Shown here: one piece after another, positions 37,765-46,109 of the stretch | How the letters are laid out: each line of letters begins with the position of its first letter | Position numbering within the stretch: position 1 is the stretch's first letter | Assembly (NCBI GenBank): GCA_947504115.1 | Contig: CANNGH010000006.1 | Span: forward strand, 62,001-126,000 | Source of the DNA: an uncultured Sedimentitalea sp. | GTDB lineage: Bacteria > Pseudomonadota > Alphaproteobacteria > Rhodobacterales > Rhodobacteraceae | Direction of reading: 5' to 3' | DNA: 64,000 nucleotides | The notes under the pieces: model-generated | Seen by the model: the letters and a program-made list of their open reading frames with translations, nothing else | What the model was told of the DNA's origin: nothing | The model's database searches: none | Translations under genes and position numbers: made by a program

Positions 37765-37794
37765 GCTTTGCCGGGCGGGCTCGCCGGACCGCGC

Positions 37795-38178
37795 CTAGCC
37801 GTCCTGCGGCAATTGCGTGCTGATCCACCAGACCGCGCCATTGCCATCGCGCAGGCCGCCCCGCAGGTCGCCGTCGCCCTTGTCCTGCAATGCCTGCACC
37901 GTCTGGGCGCCCTGTTCCAGCGCGCGTTGGAAACAGGCCTGCGCATCGGGCACGTAGACATGCACGTTGGTGTCCGGACCCTCCGGCGCCTCGCCCATCA
38001 TCAGAACGGTGTCGTCAATGCGCGCCTCGGCATGCATGATTCCGCTCTTCCCCTCGCACGGGATCACACGCAGACGCTCGGCGCCAAAAACATGCGCCAC
38101 GAAATCGAGCGTGCGTTCGGCATCGCGCACGATCAGATAGGGCGCGAGCGAGGTGTATCCTTCCGGTTTGTAAGCCAT
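37795..38178 (-). CDS. VOC family (glyoxalase/bleomycin-resistance fold) protein
   Basis: 127 aa, one vicinal-oxygen-chelate domain pair: LAPYLIVRDAERTLDFVAHV, then HAEARIDDTVLMMGE, VHVYVPDAQACFQRALEQGA and GNGAVWWIST. It resembles PhnB-like proteins of unknown substrate. ATG 38178 with GGAGGAACCGCA upstream. Convergent with the P460 gene; tRNA-Gly is divergent. Confidence 0.82.
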   Translation of the reverse strand: MAYKPEGYTSLAPYLIVRDAERTLDFVAHVFGAERLRVIPCEGKSGIMHAEARIDDTVLMMGEAPEGPDTNVHVYVPDAQACFQRALEQGAQTVQALQDKGDGDLRGGLRDGNGAVWWISTQLPQDG

Positions 38179-38249
38179 TGCGGTTCCTCCATTGGTCTGG
38201 CGACGCCCTTGACGCGCGCCCGGAGCGGCACTATCCCGCATTTCAGGAC

Positions 38250-38323
38250 GCGGGTATGGTGAAAAGGTATCACGCGAGCTTCCCAAGCTTAAGTTACGGG
38301 TTCGATTCCCGTTACCCGCTCCA
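38250..38323 (+). tRNA. tRNA-Gly (CCC)
   Basis: 74-nt cloverleaf. Acceptor GCGGGTA pairs with TACCCGC, the T-arm is ACGGG-TTCGATT-CCCGT, the anticodon loop TTCCCAA gives CCC at 38282-38284, discriminator T, CCA encoded at 38321-38323. The anticodon stem has a G-T and one weak end pair. Confidence 0.93.
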
Positions 38324-38485
38324 GTTTTCGACATTTTTTGCACATGGGTGACGCGACCGGAGTCGCGGCTTGGCTGCGTTTGATGCGAATTGTCCTTATT
38401 TGAAGGCTTGTTCCATTTTCGTTCTGCGGCTACGCCGGATGAACGCAATACGAACATCTTCATTTATTAACAAAGGGTTAGCACC

Positions 38486-38902
38486 ATGCGCCTCAAGTCT
38501 TTCGCCCTCGCCCTCACCGTCCCGCTGGCTCTGGGGGCCTGTGTCCAGCAGCCCGAGAAGGTCCAGTCGAGCTATGTCAGCCCCAGCACCTATGCCGGGC
38601 GCAGCTGCAACCAGTTGATGAGTGAGCGAAACGAGATCGTTGGCCGCGTCAACCTGCTGACGAACCAGCAGAAAAAGGCCGCGACCAACGACGCGGTCGC
38701 GACCGGTGTCGCGCTGTTCCTGTTCTGGCCGGCGGCATTCGCACTGGCGGCTTCGGACGACAATTCGACCGCGCTTGCCAGCGCCAAGGGCCATTACGAT
38801 GCGGTGACGGCACAGATGCGCAAACAAGGGTGCCGGATGCCGCCCGAGCCGGTGCAGACCGCCGCCGTTCAGCCCGACAGCCCGAAACGTTCCTGGCAGT
38901 GA
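38486..38902 (+). CDS. Small lipoprotein, unknown
   Basis: 138 aa. Lipoprotein signal with lipobox LGAC (Cys19) after MRLKSFALALTVPLALG. The mature part has two further Cys (RSCNQLM, KQGCRMPP), a hydrophobic stretch (ATGVALFLFWPAAFALA), and a Pro/Gln-rich end. A family of outer-membrane-attached hypothetical lipoproteins with this internal hydrophobic segment is common in Rhodobacteraceae; no function known to me. Confidence 0.8.
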   Translation: MRLKSFALALTVPLALGACVQQPEKVQSSYVSPSTYAGRSCNQLMSERNEIVGRVNLLTNQQKKAATNDAVATGVALFLFWPAAFALAASDDNSTALASAKGHYDAVTAQMRKQGCRMPPEPVQTAAVQPDSPKRSWQ

Positions 38903-38909
38903 TCGTTTT

Positions 38910-38939
38910 CCGGCCCCGCCCACGCCGTGGCGGGGCCGG
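38910..38939. terminator. Strong hairpin between convergent genes
   Basis: Perfect 11-bp GC stem (38910-38920 with 38929-38939), 8-nt loop, between the lipoprotein stop and the dmdB-like stop. Only short T/A runs flank it, but position and stem strength support a shared terminator. Confidence 0.6.
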
Positions 38940-38953
38940 ATCAAGGCCCGAAT

Positions 38954-40573
38954 TCAGTCGTTGAGGATATCGTCGTATTCTTCGCGCAACTCGCGCTTGA
39001 GCACCTTGCCGGTCGCGTTTCGCGGCAGTTCGTCGCGAAACACCACCTTGTCGGGCACCTGCCACGAGGCGATCTTGCCCTCGTAAAAGGCCAGCAATTC
39101 GTCGGGCGTGGGGGACCGGCCCTCGGCGGGCACCGCGATCAGGATGGGGCGTTCGTCCCATTTGGCGTGGCTTACCCCCACAACCGCCGCATCCGCGAGG
39201 CCGGGATGACCGATGGCGATGTTCTCCAGTTCGACCGAACTGATCCATTCGCCGCCCGACTTGATGATGTCCTTTGAGCGATCCTTGATCGTCATGTACC
39301 CGTCTTCGTTCAGCGTGGCGACATCGCCGGTATTGAACCAACCGTCCTGCAGGATGTCGTCGTCCCCCTTGCGGAAATAGCTGTCCAGCACCCAGTATCC
39401 CCGCACCAGCAGGTCGCCTTGGGTCTTGCCGTCATGGGGCAGATCCTGGCCGTTCTCGTCCACGACCCGCAATTGGATGCCAAAGGGGGGCCGCCCCTGA
39501 TTTTCGCGCAGGCGATGCCGCTCTTCGACGGGCAGATCGCGATGTTTGGCAAGGGGAATGTTGATCGATCCCAGCGGACTGGTCTCGGTCATGCCCCAGG
39601 CGTGGATGGTATCGACGCCGAAATCCTCGCGGAACTGTTCGATCATCGACGGCGGACAGGCCGATCCGCCGACCACCGTGCGTTCCAGACTGTCCAGCCG
39701 GCTGCCCGATTTCTCGGCATAGGCCAGCAATCCCAGCCAGATCGTCGGCACGCCCAGCGCCAGGGTCACCTTGTGATCGTCGATCAGCTTGACCAGTGCG
39801 GCGCCGCTCAGATCCGGCCCCGGCAGCACCAGGCGGCTGCCCGCCATCGCCGCCGCATAGGGCACACCCCAGGCGTTGACGTGGAACATGGGAACCACCG
39901 GCATCACCACGTCGCGGGCGCTCAGGGCAAGCGAGTCGCGGCTGATGGCGCTGAACGAATGCAAAAGCGTCGAGCGGTGCGAATAAAGCACCCCCTTGGG
40001 ATTGCCCGTCGTGCCCGACGTATAACACAGGCTGGAGGCGGTATTCTCATCGAATTGCGGCCAGTCGAACCCGGCATCCCCGGTTTCCAGAAACTCGTCA
40101 TAGAATTTCAGCCCCGGCAATTGGTCTGCGGCCTCTTCGTCGCGCGGCCCCATGAGGATCACTTGATCCAGTTTCGGCAGATGTTCCTTCAGCTTCACCG
40201 CGATGGGCAAGAAGGTCGCGTCGAGGAACAGAACCTTATCCTCGGCATGGTTGATGATATAGACCAGTTGTTCGGGGAACAGCCGCGGGTTGATCGTATG
40301 GCAGACGAAACCGCCCCCCGACACGCCGAAATAGATCTCTAGATGGCGACGGTTGTTCCAGGCGATAGTGGCGCAGCGATCCTGCGCGTCCAGCCCCAGT
40401 TTCGTCAGCGCCGAGCCGAGCCTGCGGGCGTTTTCACCCACCTGCGCCCAGGTCGTGTGCTCCACGTCGCCGTCGGTGTCCACCGACACGATGGCGGTCT
40501 CGTGGTGATAGGTGCCCGCGTGATCGATCAGCGACGAGATCAGCAACGGTTTGTTCATCATCTGGCCCAGCAT
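38954..40573 (-). CDS. dmdB: Acyl-CoA ligase, DmdB-like (methylmercaptopropionate-CoA ligase)
   Basis: 539 aa ANL-superfamily ligase. AMP-binding motif [12 protein letters not shown] at about 183-194, [21 protein letters not shown], and the C-terminal lid with [12 protein letters not shown] and [12 protein letters not shown]. The [19 protein letters not shown] start and overall length match my memory of DmdB, which activates the DMSP product 3-methylmercaptopropionate. Medium-chain fatty-acid ligases are very similar, so the symbol is tentative. ATG 40573 with GAGGAGG upstream. No dmdA, dmdC or dmdD nearby. Confidence 0.72.
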   Translation of the reverse strand: MLGQMMNKPLLISSLIDHAGTYHHETAIVSVDTDGDVEHTTWAQVGENARRLGSALTKLGLDAQDRCATIAWNNRRHLEIYFGVSGGGFVCHTINPRLFPEQLVYIINHAEDKVLFLDATFLPIAVKLKEHLPKLDQVILMGPRDEEAADQLPGLKFYDEFLETGDAGFDWPQFDENTASSLCYTSGTTGNPKGVLYSHRSTLLHSFSAISRDSLALSARDVVMPVVPMFHVNAWGVPYAAAMAGSRLVLPGPDLSGAALVKLIDDHKVTLALGVPTIWLGLLAYAEKSGSRLDSLERTVVGGSACPPSMIEQFREDFGVDTIHAWGMTETSPLGSINIPLAKHRDLPVEERHRLRENQGRPPFGIQLRVVDENGQDLPHDGKTQGDLLVRGYWVLDSYFRKGDDDILQDGWFNTGDVATLNEDGYMTIKDRSKDIIKSGGEWISSVELENIAIGHPGLADAAVVGVSHAKWDERPILIAVPAEGRSPTPDELLAFYEGKIASWQVPDKVVFRDELPRNATGKVLKRELREEYDDILND

Positions 40574-40765
40574 GGTGCCTCCTCTTCTGGTGCTCTGCAG
40601 TTGCGGGCGCGACGCCATTGCGAGGACGCAGGTTCACGCACCTGTTCCGGCCGCCCGGCTGAGAAAGGATTCCACAGCTGCGATGAACCGTATTCCTGCC
40701 CGTCAAAGTGACAACGAATCATGCGATTGGCAATAACCGGCTGCATGACGTCGCGGCCAACCGGA

Positions 40766-42388
40766 TCACCCGCCATGACGATGCACGAACCGCACCAGCG
40801 CCGCGGTCGATCCATCGCTTGCGGCGGCGTCTTCCGTGCCTTCGATCACCGGTTGCAGCGACTCGGCCAGTTCCTTGCCCAGTTCCACGCCCCATTGATC
40901 GAAAGAGTTGATCCCCAGGATGGTGCCCTCGACGAAGACGCGATGTTCGTAAAGCGCGATGATCTGCCCCAGGACGAACGGCGTCAGTTGCGGATAGACC
41001 AGCGTGACCGACGGGCGGTTTCCGGCAAAGACGCGATGTCGTGCCCGCCGTTCGCGCTCGTCTTCCGCCAGTCCGATGTCGCCCATCAGCGCCCGCGCCT
41101 CGTCCAGCGACCGTCCGCGCATCAGCGCCTGCGATTGCGCAAGGCAATTGGCCACCAGCAGGCGGTGATGATGCGCCAGATTCGGGTCGTGCCCCTGCGC
41201 CGCCAACAGGAATTCGCACGGCACCACCGCCGTGCCCTGATGGATCAACTGGTAGAAGGCGTGTTGCCCGTTGGTTCCCGGCTCGCCCCAGACCACCGGC
41301 CCCGATTGCATGGTCAGCGCGTGACCGTCCATCGCCACCGACTTGCCGTTGCTCTCCATCTCGAGCTGTTGAAGATAGGCCGGCAGCCGCGCCAGCCGCT
41401 GATCGTAGGGCAGCACAGCGCGGGTGGCGTGACCGCAGATCTGGTGGTGCCAGATCCCCACCAGCGCCAGCAGCACCGGCAGGTTCTGCCCCCACGGCGC
41501 GGCGCGGAAATGCCGGTCCATCGCCTGCCCGCCGCGCAGGAACGCGTCGAAGGCGTCGGGCCCGACCGCCAGCATCACGCTCAGGCCCACAGGCCCCCAG
41601 ACCGAATAGCGCCCGCCGACCCAATCGGCGAAACCGAACACGTGCTCCGCGTCGATGCCGAAGGCAGCGGTGCGGTCGGGCGCGGTCGAGACGGCCGCGA
41701 ATTGCGTCGCGACATCGCCGCCGCCCTGCTCCATCCAGGCCAGCGCGGTGCGCGCATTGGTCATGGTTTCAATGGTGGTAAAGGATTTCGAGGCGACGAT
41801 GAACAAGGTGCGGCGCGGATCGAGATCGCGCAGCGTGTCGGAAATGTCGGCCCCGTCCACATTCGAGACGAAATGACAGCGTGGCCCGTGATGGTAGGGC
41901 ACGAGCGCGCGCACCGCCATGCGCGGACCCAGATCCGAGCCGCCGATGCCGATGTTGACCACGTCGCGAAACGCCCCGCCCGGCCCCGCCAGCGCGCCGC
42001 TGCGCACGGCGTCGGCAAAGCGGCGCATGCGCGCCAGCGTATCCAGAACCTCCGGCATGACATCGGTCCCGTCGACCAGAACCGGGCCGCCGTCGAGATT
42101 GCGCAGCGCCGTGTGCAATACCGCGCGCCCTTCGGTCTCGTTGATCGGGGCGCCGGTGAACATCGCCTCGCGCCGCGTCGCCAGCCCGGTGCGGTCGCAC
42201 AACGCGATCAGGGCATCGCGAGCGGCGTTGTCTATATTGGTCTTGGAGTAATCCAGCCGCATGTCCTCGAAGGCGGCGCTGAAATCCTCGGCGCGGTCGG
42301 GAGTGTCCGCGAACAGGTCGGTAATGCGCCGCTGCGCGATCGGCGCATAGAGAGCGTGCAGGTCGGTCCAGTTGCTGTCCATCGTCAT
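40766..42388 (-). CDS. pgi: Glucose-6-phosphate isomerase
   Basis: 540 aa, family length. Interconverts glucose-6-P and fructose-6-P. Seen: VVNIGIGGSDLGPRM, VASKSFTTIETMTNA (sugar-phosphate loop), WVGGRYSVWGPVGL (signature 1 region), GEPGTNGQHAFYQLIHQG and NSFDQWGVELGKELA (signature 2). ATG 42388 overlaps the pgl stop as ATGA. Last gene of zwf-pgl-pgi; in such operons it recycles fructose-6-P back into the Entner-Doudoroff route. Confidence 0.96.
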   Translation of the reverse strand: MTMDSNWTDLHALYAPIAQRRITDLFADTPDRAEDFSAAFEDMRLDYSKTNIDNAARDALIALCDRTGLATRREAMFTGAPINETEGRAVLHTALRNLDGGPVLVDGTDVMPEVLDTLARMRRFADAVRSGALAGPGGAFRDVVNIGIGGSDLGPRMAVRALVPYHHGPRCHFVSNVDGADISDTLRDLDPRRTLFIVASKSFTTIETMTNARTALAWMEQGGGDVATQFAAVSTAPDRTAAFGIDAEHVFGFADWVGGRYSVWGPVGLSVMLAVGPDAFDAFLRGGQAMDRHFRAAPWGQNLPVLLALVGIWHHQICGHATRAVLPYDQRLARLPAYLQQLEMESNGKSVAMDGHALTMQSGPVVWGEPGTNGQHAFYQLIHQGTAVVPCEFLLAAQGHDPNLAHHHRLLVANCLAQSQALMRGRSLDEARALMGDIGLAEDERERRARHRVFAGNRPSVTLVYPQLTPFVLGQIIALYEHRVFVEGTILGINSFDQWGVELGKELAESLQPVIEGTEDAAASDGSTAALVRFVHRHGG

Positions 42389-43056
42389 TCCGCCCAATGC
42401 ACGTTCATGTCGGACAAGACCGCCTGAACGGGTGCGTCCTCGGGCGAGAGAGACCGGGCACGCTCCAGCGCCTCGCGCTTGTCCGTTCCGTATATGACCA
42501 GATGTTTTTTCAGGGCCCCGTCCAGAACCGGCGCGGTCAGCGAGATGCGCGCTTCGGCCTGACCGGCGGGGGCCATGGCGGCAAGCGGCGGTGCATCGTC
42601 CGCCAGCGCCGCCGCCAGACCGGGCGCACCGGGAAACAGCGACGCAACATGGTAATCCGCGCCCATGCCCAGCAGCAGCACCGATAGCGGCAAGACTTGC
42701 GCGACACGCGCCGCGATGTCGTCCAGATCATCCTCGGGATGCGCCCCCGGCCCGTGCAGCGACAGGAACCGCGCCTCGGCCGCGCGCGCCACCAGCAGGT
42801 GCTCGCGGATCAGCCGTTCGTTCGACCGGGCATGGTCCGGCGCGACCCAGCGTTCATCGGTGGGCAGCACCAGCACGCGGTCCCATTCCAGCGGCGCGGC
42901 ACAAAGCGCGTCGAAGACCGGCCCCGGCGTGGTGCCGCCGGGGACCGCGAAGCTGGCGGTGTCGTGGCTGAGCAGTGCCGCCTTCAACTCGCCCGCGAGC
43001 AGATTTGCCAGATCGATCGCCAGCATGTCGCGATCGGGATATTCGATCAGGTTCAT
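42385..43056 (-). CDS. pgl: 6-phosphogluconolactonase
   Basis: 223 aa. Hydrolyses 6-phosphogluconolactone to 6-phosphogluconate. Seen: FAVPGGTTPGPVFDAL (phosphate loop), LPTDERWVAPDHARSNE, LLLGMGADYHVASLFPG (active-site region; GMG-x-D-x-H with Tyr where many have Gly), and RISLTAPVLDGA. Both ends overlap neighbours by 4 bp, so translation of zwf, pgl and pgi is coupled. Confidence 0.95.
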   Translation of the reverse strand: MNLIEYPDRDMLAIDLANLLAGELKAALLSHDTASFAVPGGTTPGPVFDALCAAPLEWDRVLVLPTDERWVAPDHARSNERLIREHLLVARAAEARFLSLHGPGAHPEDDLDDIAARVAQVLPLSVLLLGMGADYHVASLFPGAPGLAAALADDAPPLAAMAPAGQAEARISLTAPVLDGALKKHLVIYGTDKREALERARSLSPEDAPVQAVLSDMNVHWAE

Positions 43057-44549
43057 GGCTTGATTCCTCTCCAGCTTCGGTGATCGCGTTTCAAAAGAAG
43101 TTCGGCATCGCCCGGTCCGGTGCTGCCGCTCTCGTAGGGTTTGGGCACCTCGCCGCGCTGTTCCCAGCCGGCGATGACGGGATCGGTCCAAGCCCAGGCG
43201 GCCTCGACCTCGTCGCCGCGCATGAACAGGGTCTGGTTGCCGCGGATCACGTCCATGATCAGCCGCTCGTAAGCGTCGGGCGGGTCTTCGCCTTCGGGGC
43301 CGAGCGCCTCGGCGAATGTCATGTCCAGTGGCACGTCTATCAGACGCATTCCCCCCGGTCCCGGTTCCTTGATCGTCACCTGAAGGGTGATTCCCTCGTT
43401 GGGTTGCAGGCGGATCGTCAGGACGTTGGCATGCCGTCCGCCCTCCTGTCCGAAGATCGAATGCGGCGCGTCCTTGAACACAACGCTGATCACGGACGAA
43501 CGCGCCACCAGCCGCTTGCCGGTGCGCAGATAGAACGGTGTGCCGGCCCAGCGCCAGTTGCTGACATGCACGCGCAGCGCGATATAGCTTTCGGTGGTCG
43601 AGCGCGGATTGTCTGCCGCCTCGCGATAGGAGGGGTGCGCCTCTTGTTGGCCGGGCACCGCCTGATACTGGCCGCGCACGATATGGTGGGGCAAAACCGG
43701 ATCGAGCGCGCGGATCACCTTCAGCTTTTCGTCGCGCACGGAATCGGGTTCGAACTTGGCGGGCGGCTCCATCGCGGTCAGGCACAGAAGCTGCATCAGG
43801 TGGTTCTGGATCATGTCGCGCATCGCACCCGCGCGGTCGTAATAATCGCCTCGATTCCCGATGCCGGCGCTTTCGGCCACGGTGATCTGGATGTGATCTA
43901 CATATTGACTGTTCCAGAGCGGTTCGAACAGCATGTTGGCGAACCGCACCACCATCAGGTTCTGCACCGTTTCCTTGCCCAGGTAATGGTCGATCCGGTA
44001 GATCTGGCGTTCCTCGAAATGCGACGCCAGCATCGCGTTCAGCTCCTGCGCGCTGTGCAGGTCACGGCCAAAGGGCTTTTCAACGACGATCCGGGTTTCA
44101 GGCGTGGTCAACCCGTTGTCATGCAGCCTTTCGGCAAGATCGCCGAACAATGTGGGCCGGACCGAGAAATAGAAGGCGCGGACACGATCGGCCGTCAGGT
44201 GCCCGGCCAGTTCGGTCCATCCGGTCGTGCCGCTCGCATCCAGCGGAACGTAATCGAGACAGGCCAGGAACTCTTCCAAGGTGCCGTCCTCGCAGCCGCG
44301 GTTCGGGGCGTGTTCGCGGATCGCATCCGCCGCCAGCGCGCGGTAGGTGTCGGGGTCGTGGGAACTGCGCGCCGCGCCGATGATGCGCGTGCCCTTCGGC
44401 ATCTGACCGGCGCAAAAGCGACGGAACAGCGCCGGCAGGATCTTGCGCTGCGCCAGATCGCCCGTGGCGCCAAAGATCACCAGATCGAACGGATCGACCG
44501 GAATGACCCGCGAGACCGGGCGTGCGACCGTTTCGTTGTCCGCTGTCAC
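43053..44549 (-). CDS. zwf: Glucose-6-phosphate 1-dehydrogenase
   Basis: 498 aa from GTG 44549. Oxidises glucose-6-P to the lactone with NAD(P). Seen: VIFGATGDLAQRKILPAL (dinucleotide loop), VVEKPFGRDL, RIDHYLGKETVQNLM (active site with catalytic His) and WAGTPFYLRTGKRL. GTG 44549 has GCAGGA upstream and gives near-family length; GTG 44603 would add 18 atypical residues. First gene of the operon, divergent from the radical SAM gene. Confidence 0.95.
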   Translation of the reverse strand: MTADNETVARPVSRVIPVDPFDLVIFGATGDLAQRKILPALFRRFCAGQMPKGTRIIGAARSSHDPDTYRALAADAIREHAPNRGCEDGTLEEFLACLDYVPLDASGTTGWTELAGHLTADRVRAFYFSVRPTLFGDLAERLHDNGLTTPETRIVVEKPFGRDLHSAQELNAMLASHFEERQIYRIDHYLGKETVQNLMVVRFANMLFEPLWNSQYVDHIQITVAESAGIGNRGDYYDRAGAMRDMIQNHLMQLLCLTAMEPPAKFEPDSVRDEKLKVIRALDPVLPHHIVRGQYQAVPGQQEAHPSYREAADNPRSTTESYIALRVHVSNWRWAGTPFYLRTGKRLVARSSVISVVFKDAPHSIFGQEGGRHANVLTIRLQPNEGITLQVTIKEPGPGGMRLIDVPLDMTFAEALGPEGEDPPDAYERLIMDVIRGNQTLFMRGDEVEAAWAWTDPVIAGWEQRGEVPKPYESGSTGPGDAELLLKRDHRSWRGIKP

Positions 44550-44689
44550 GATGTCCTGCCCAAATGAATGCGTCCCACATTCGCGCGTTTCGGGACCGTT
44601 CACAACTGTGTCAGCCCTCTGCGCGCAACTTTCCCCCTGCCTGCAACATAGGATAGATCATCCGCACTGACCAACAACCGGATGGAGCC

Positions 44690-45643
44690 ATGAAAGATCA
44701 CGCCCAAGGGCCGGCCAATGCCGGAAAGTTCCGCGATCCGCATGTCACCGCCGACGGGCAGCCGCGCGCCTCGGTCGCGCTGGGCGATCCGCAGATTCTG
44801 TGGTTCAATACCGGCACGCTGTGCAACATCGAATGCGTGAACTGCTATATCGACTCCAGCCCGACCAATGACGCGCTGGTCTATCTGACCGCTGCCGAGA
44901 TCGTCGACTATCTGGACCAGATCGAGGAGCGCGGCTGGCCGGTGCGCGAGATCGGTTTCACCGGCGGCGAGCCGTTCATGAATCCGCAGATGATCGACAT
45001 GGCGCGCGCGGCGCTGGAGCGGGGCTATCGCGTGCTGATCCTGACCAACGCGATGCGTCCGATGATGCGCGATAGGATGCAGGCAGGGTTGGTCGCGTTG
45101 CAGCGCGATCATGGCGCGGCCTTGTGCCTGCGGGTGTCGCTGGATCACCATCGCGCCGAATTGCACGATTCCATGCGCGGCAAGGGCAGTCACGCCCGCA
45201 CGCTGCAGGGCATGGAATGGCTGCGCGATCAGGGCATCGCCATGACGGTCGCGGGGCGCACCCTTTGGCAGGACAGCGAGGCCGAAAGCCGCGCGGGCTA
45301 TGGCGCGTTCTATGCCTTGCACGGGTTCGACATCGATGCGCAGGACCCGGCGCAAACGGTGCTGTTCCCTGAAATGGACGACTCCGCCGAGGTGCCCGAA
45401 ATCACCACCTCCTGCTGGGGCATCCTGAACGTCGCGCCCTCATCGGTCATGTGCGCAAGCGCGCGCATGGTGGTCAGGCGCAAGGGCGCGGACCGTCCGG
45501 CTGTGCTGGCCTGCACCCTGCTGCCCTATGCGCCAGAATTCGAACTCGGCGCGACGCTGGCCGAGGCCGAGGGCGACGTGTATCTGAACCACCCCCATTG
45601 CGCACGCTTCTGCGTTCTGGGCGGCGCGCGCTGCTCCGGATAG
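44690..45643 (+). CDS. Radical SAM protein with Cys-rich C-terminus
   Basis: 317 aa. The radical SAM cluster motif is Cys45-x3-Cys49-x2-Cys52 (TLCNIECVNCYI), then GFTGGEPFMNP. The C-terminal 80 residues have six Cys (SCWGI, MCASARM, LACTLLP, HCARFCVLGGARC), a SPASM/twitch-like pattern that may hold auxiliary Fe-S clusters. Such enzymes often modify peptides, but no precursor peptide or second enzyme lies beside it. Neighbours are zwf (divergent) and usg (convergent). Substrate unknown. Confidence 0.82.
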   Translation: MKDHAQGPANAGKFRDPHVTADGQPRASVALGDPQILWFNTGTLCNIECVNCYIDSSPTNDALVYLTAAEIVDYLDQIEERGWPVREIGFTGGEPFMNPQMIDMARAALERGYRVLILTNAMRPMMRDRMQAGLVALQRDHGAALCLRVSLDHHRAELHDSMRGKGSHARTLQGMEWLRDQGIAMTVAGRTLWQDSEAESRAGYGAFYALHGFDIDAQDPAQTVLFPEMDDSAEVPEITTSCWGILNVAPSSVMCASARMVVRRKGADRPAVLACTLLPYAPEFELGATLAEAEGDVYLNHPHCARFCVLGGARCSG

Positions 45644-45650
45644 TCAGGCA

Positions 45651-45920
45651 TCAGTGCAGGGTGAATTCGCCCACCACGTTTCGCCATTCACCCGACGACA
45701 ACAGCCGCCGGTGGCTGAAGCGCACCGAATGCAGCGGTCCCTCGATCGTGTCGTGCCAGAACTCCACGAATTCGAACAGTTTCGGATGATCCGGCGCAAG
45801 GTCGTAATCCTGCCAGACAAAGCTGTTCAGCACGTTCCGGTAATCGGGCATGCGATAGTAGAATTCGGCCGTGGTCAGCCCGTAGCCCCTGAGCATCAGT
45901 TCGGTTTCGCTGCGATCCAT
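45651..45920 (-). CDS. usg: Usg family protein
   Basis: 89 aa, matching the alphaproteobacterial Usg family from the trp region (DRSETELMLRGYGLTTAEFY, then MPDYRNVLNSFVWQDYDLAP and PLHSVRFSHR). Function is unknown. ATG 45920 has AGGAGG 7 nt upstream and gives the usual start; an earlier ATG (45950) would add ten Glu-rich residues. Convergent with the radical SAM gene, divergent from gyrA. Confidence 0.85.
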   Translation of the reverse strand: MDRSETELMLRGYGLTTAEFYYRMPDYRNVLNSFVWQDYDLAPDHPKLFEFVEFWHDTIEGPLHSVRFSHRRLLSSGEWRNVVGEFTLH

Positions 45921-46109
45921 CCTCGCCTCCTGTTCCTCCTCCTTGTTCATTGATCCCCAGAAAAAGTTAATTTTCAACAAAAACAGCGTGTTGGCACTAC
46001 TCCTCGCTGGCTGCCAAATCGCCGTGCCGCTGGCCATTGCACCCTATGTGACGCGTCTGATAAGGTGGCCCCACAAGATATAGATCCGCAGAAAGATTGG
46101 CACCAACCC

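Noticed and set aside
38179-38463. N-terminal extension of the VOC protein containing a GNGNRTRNL-type stretch
   Set aside because: This is the antisense translation of tRNA-Gly and its flank, a common artefact, not protein.
46065-46109. GTG at 46065 as gyrA start
   Set aside because: It adds 15 residues not typical of GyrA N-termini and has no better ribosome site than GTG 46110; kept only as an alternative.
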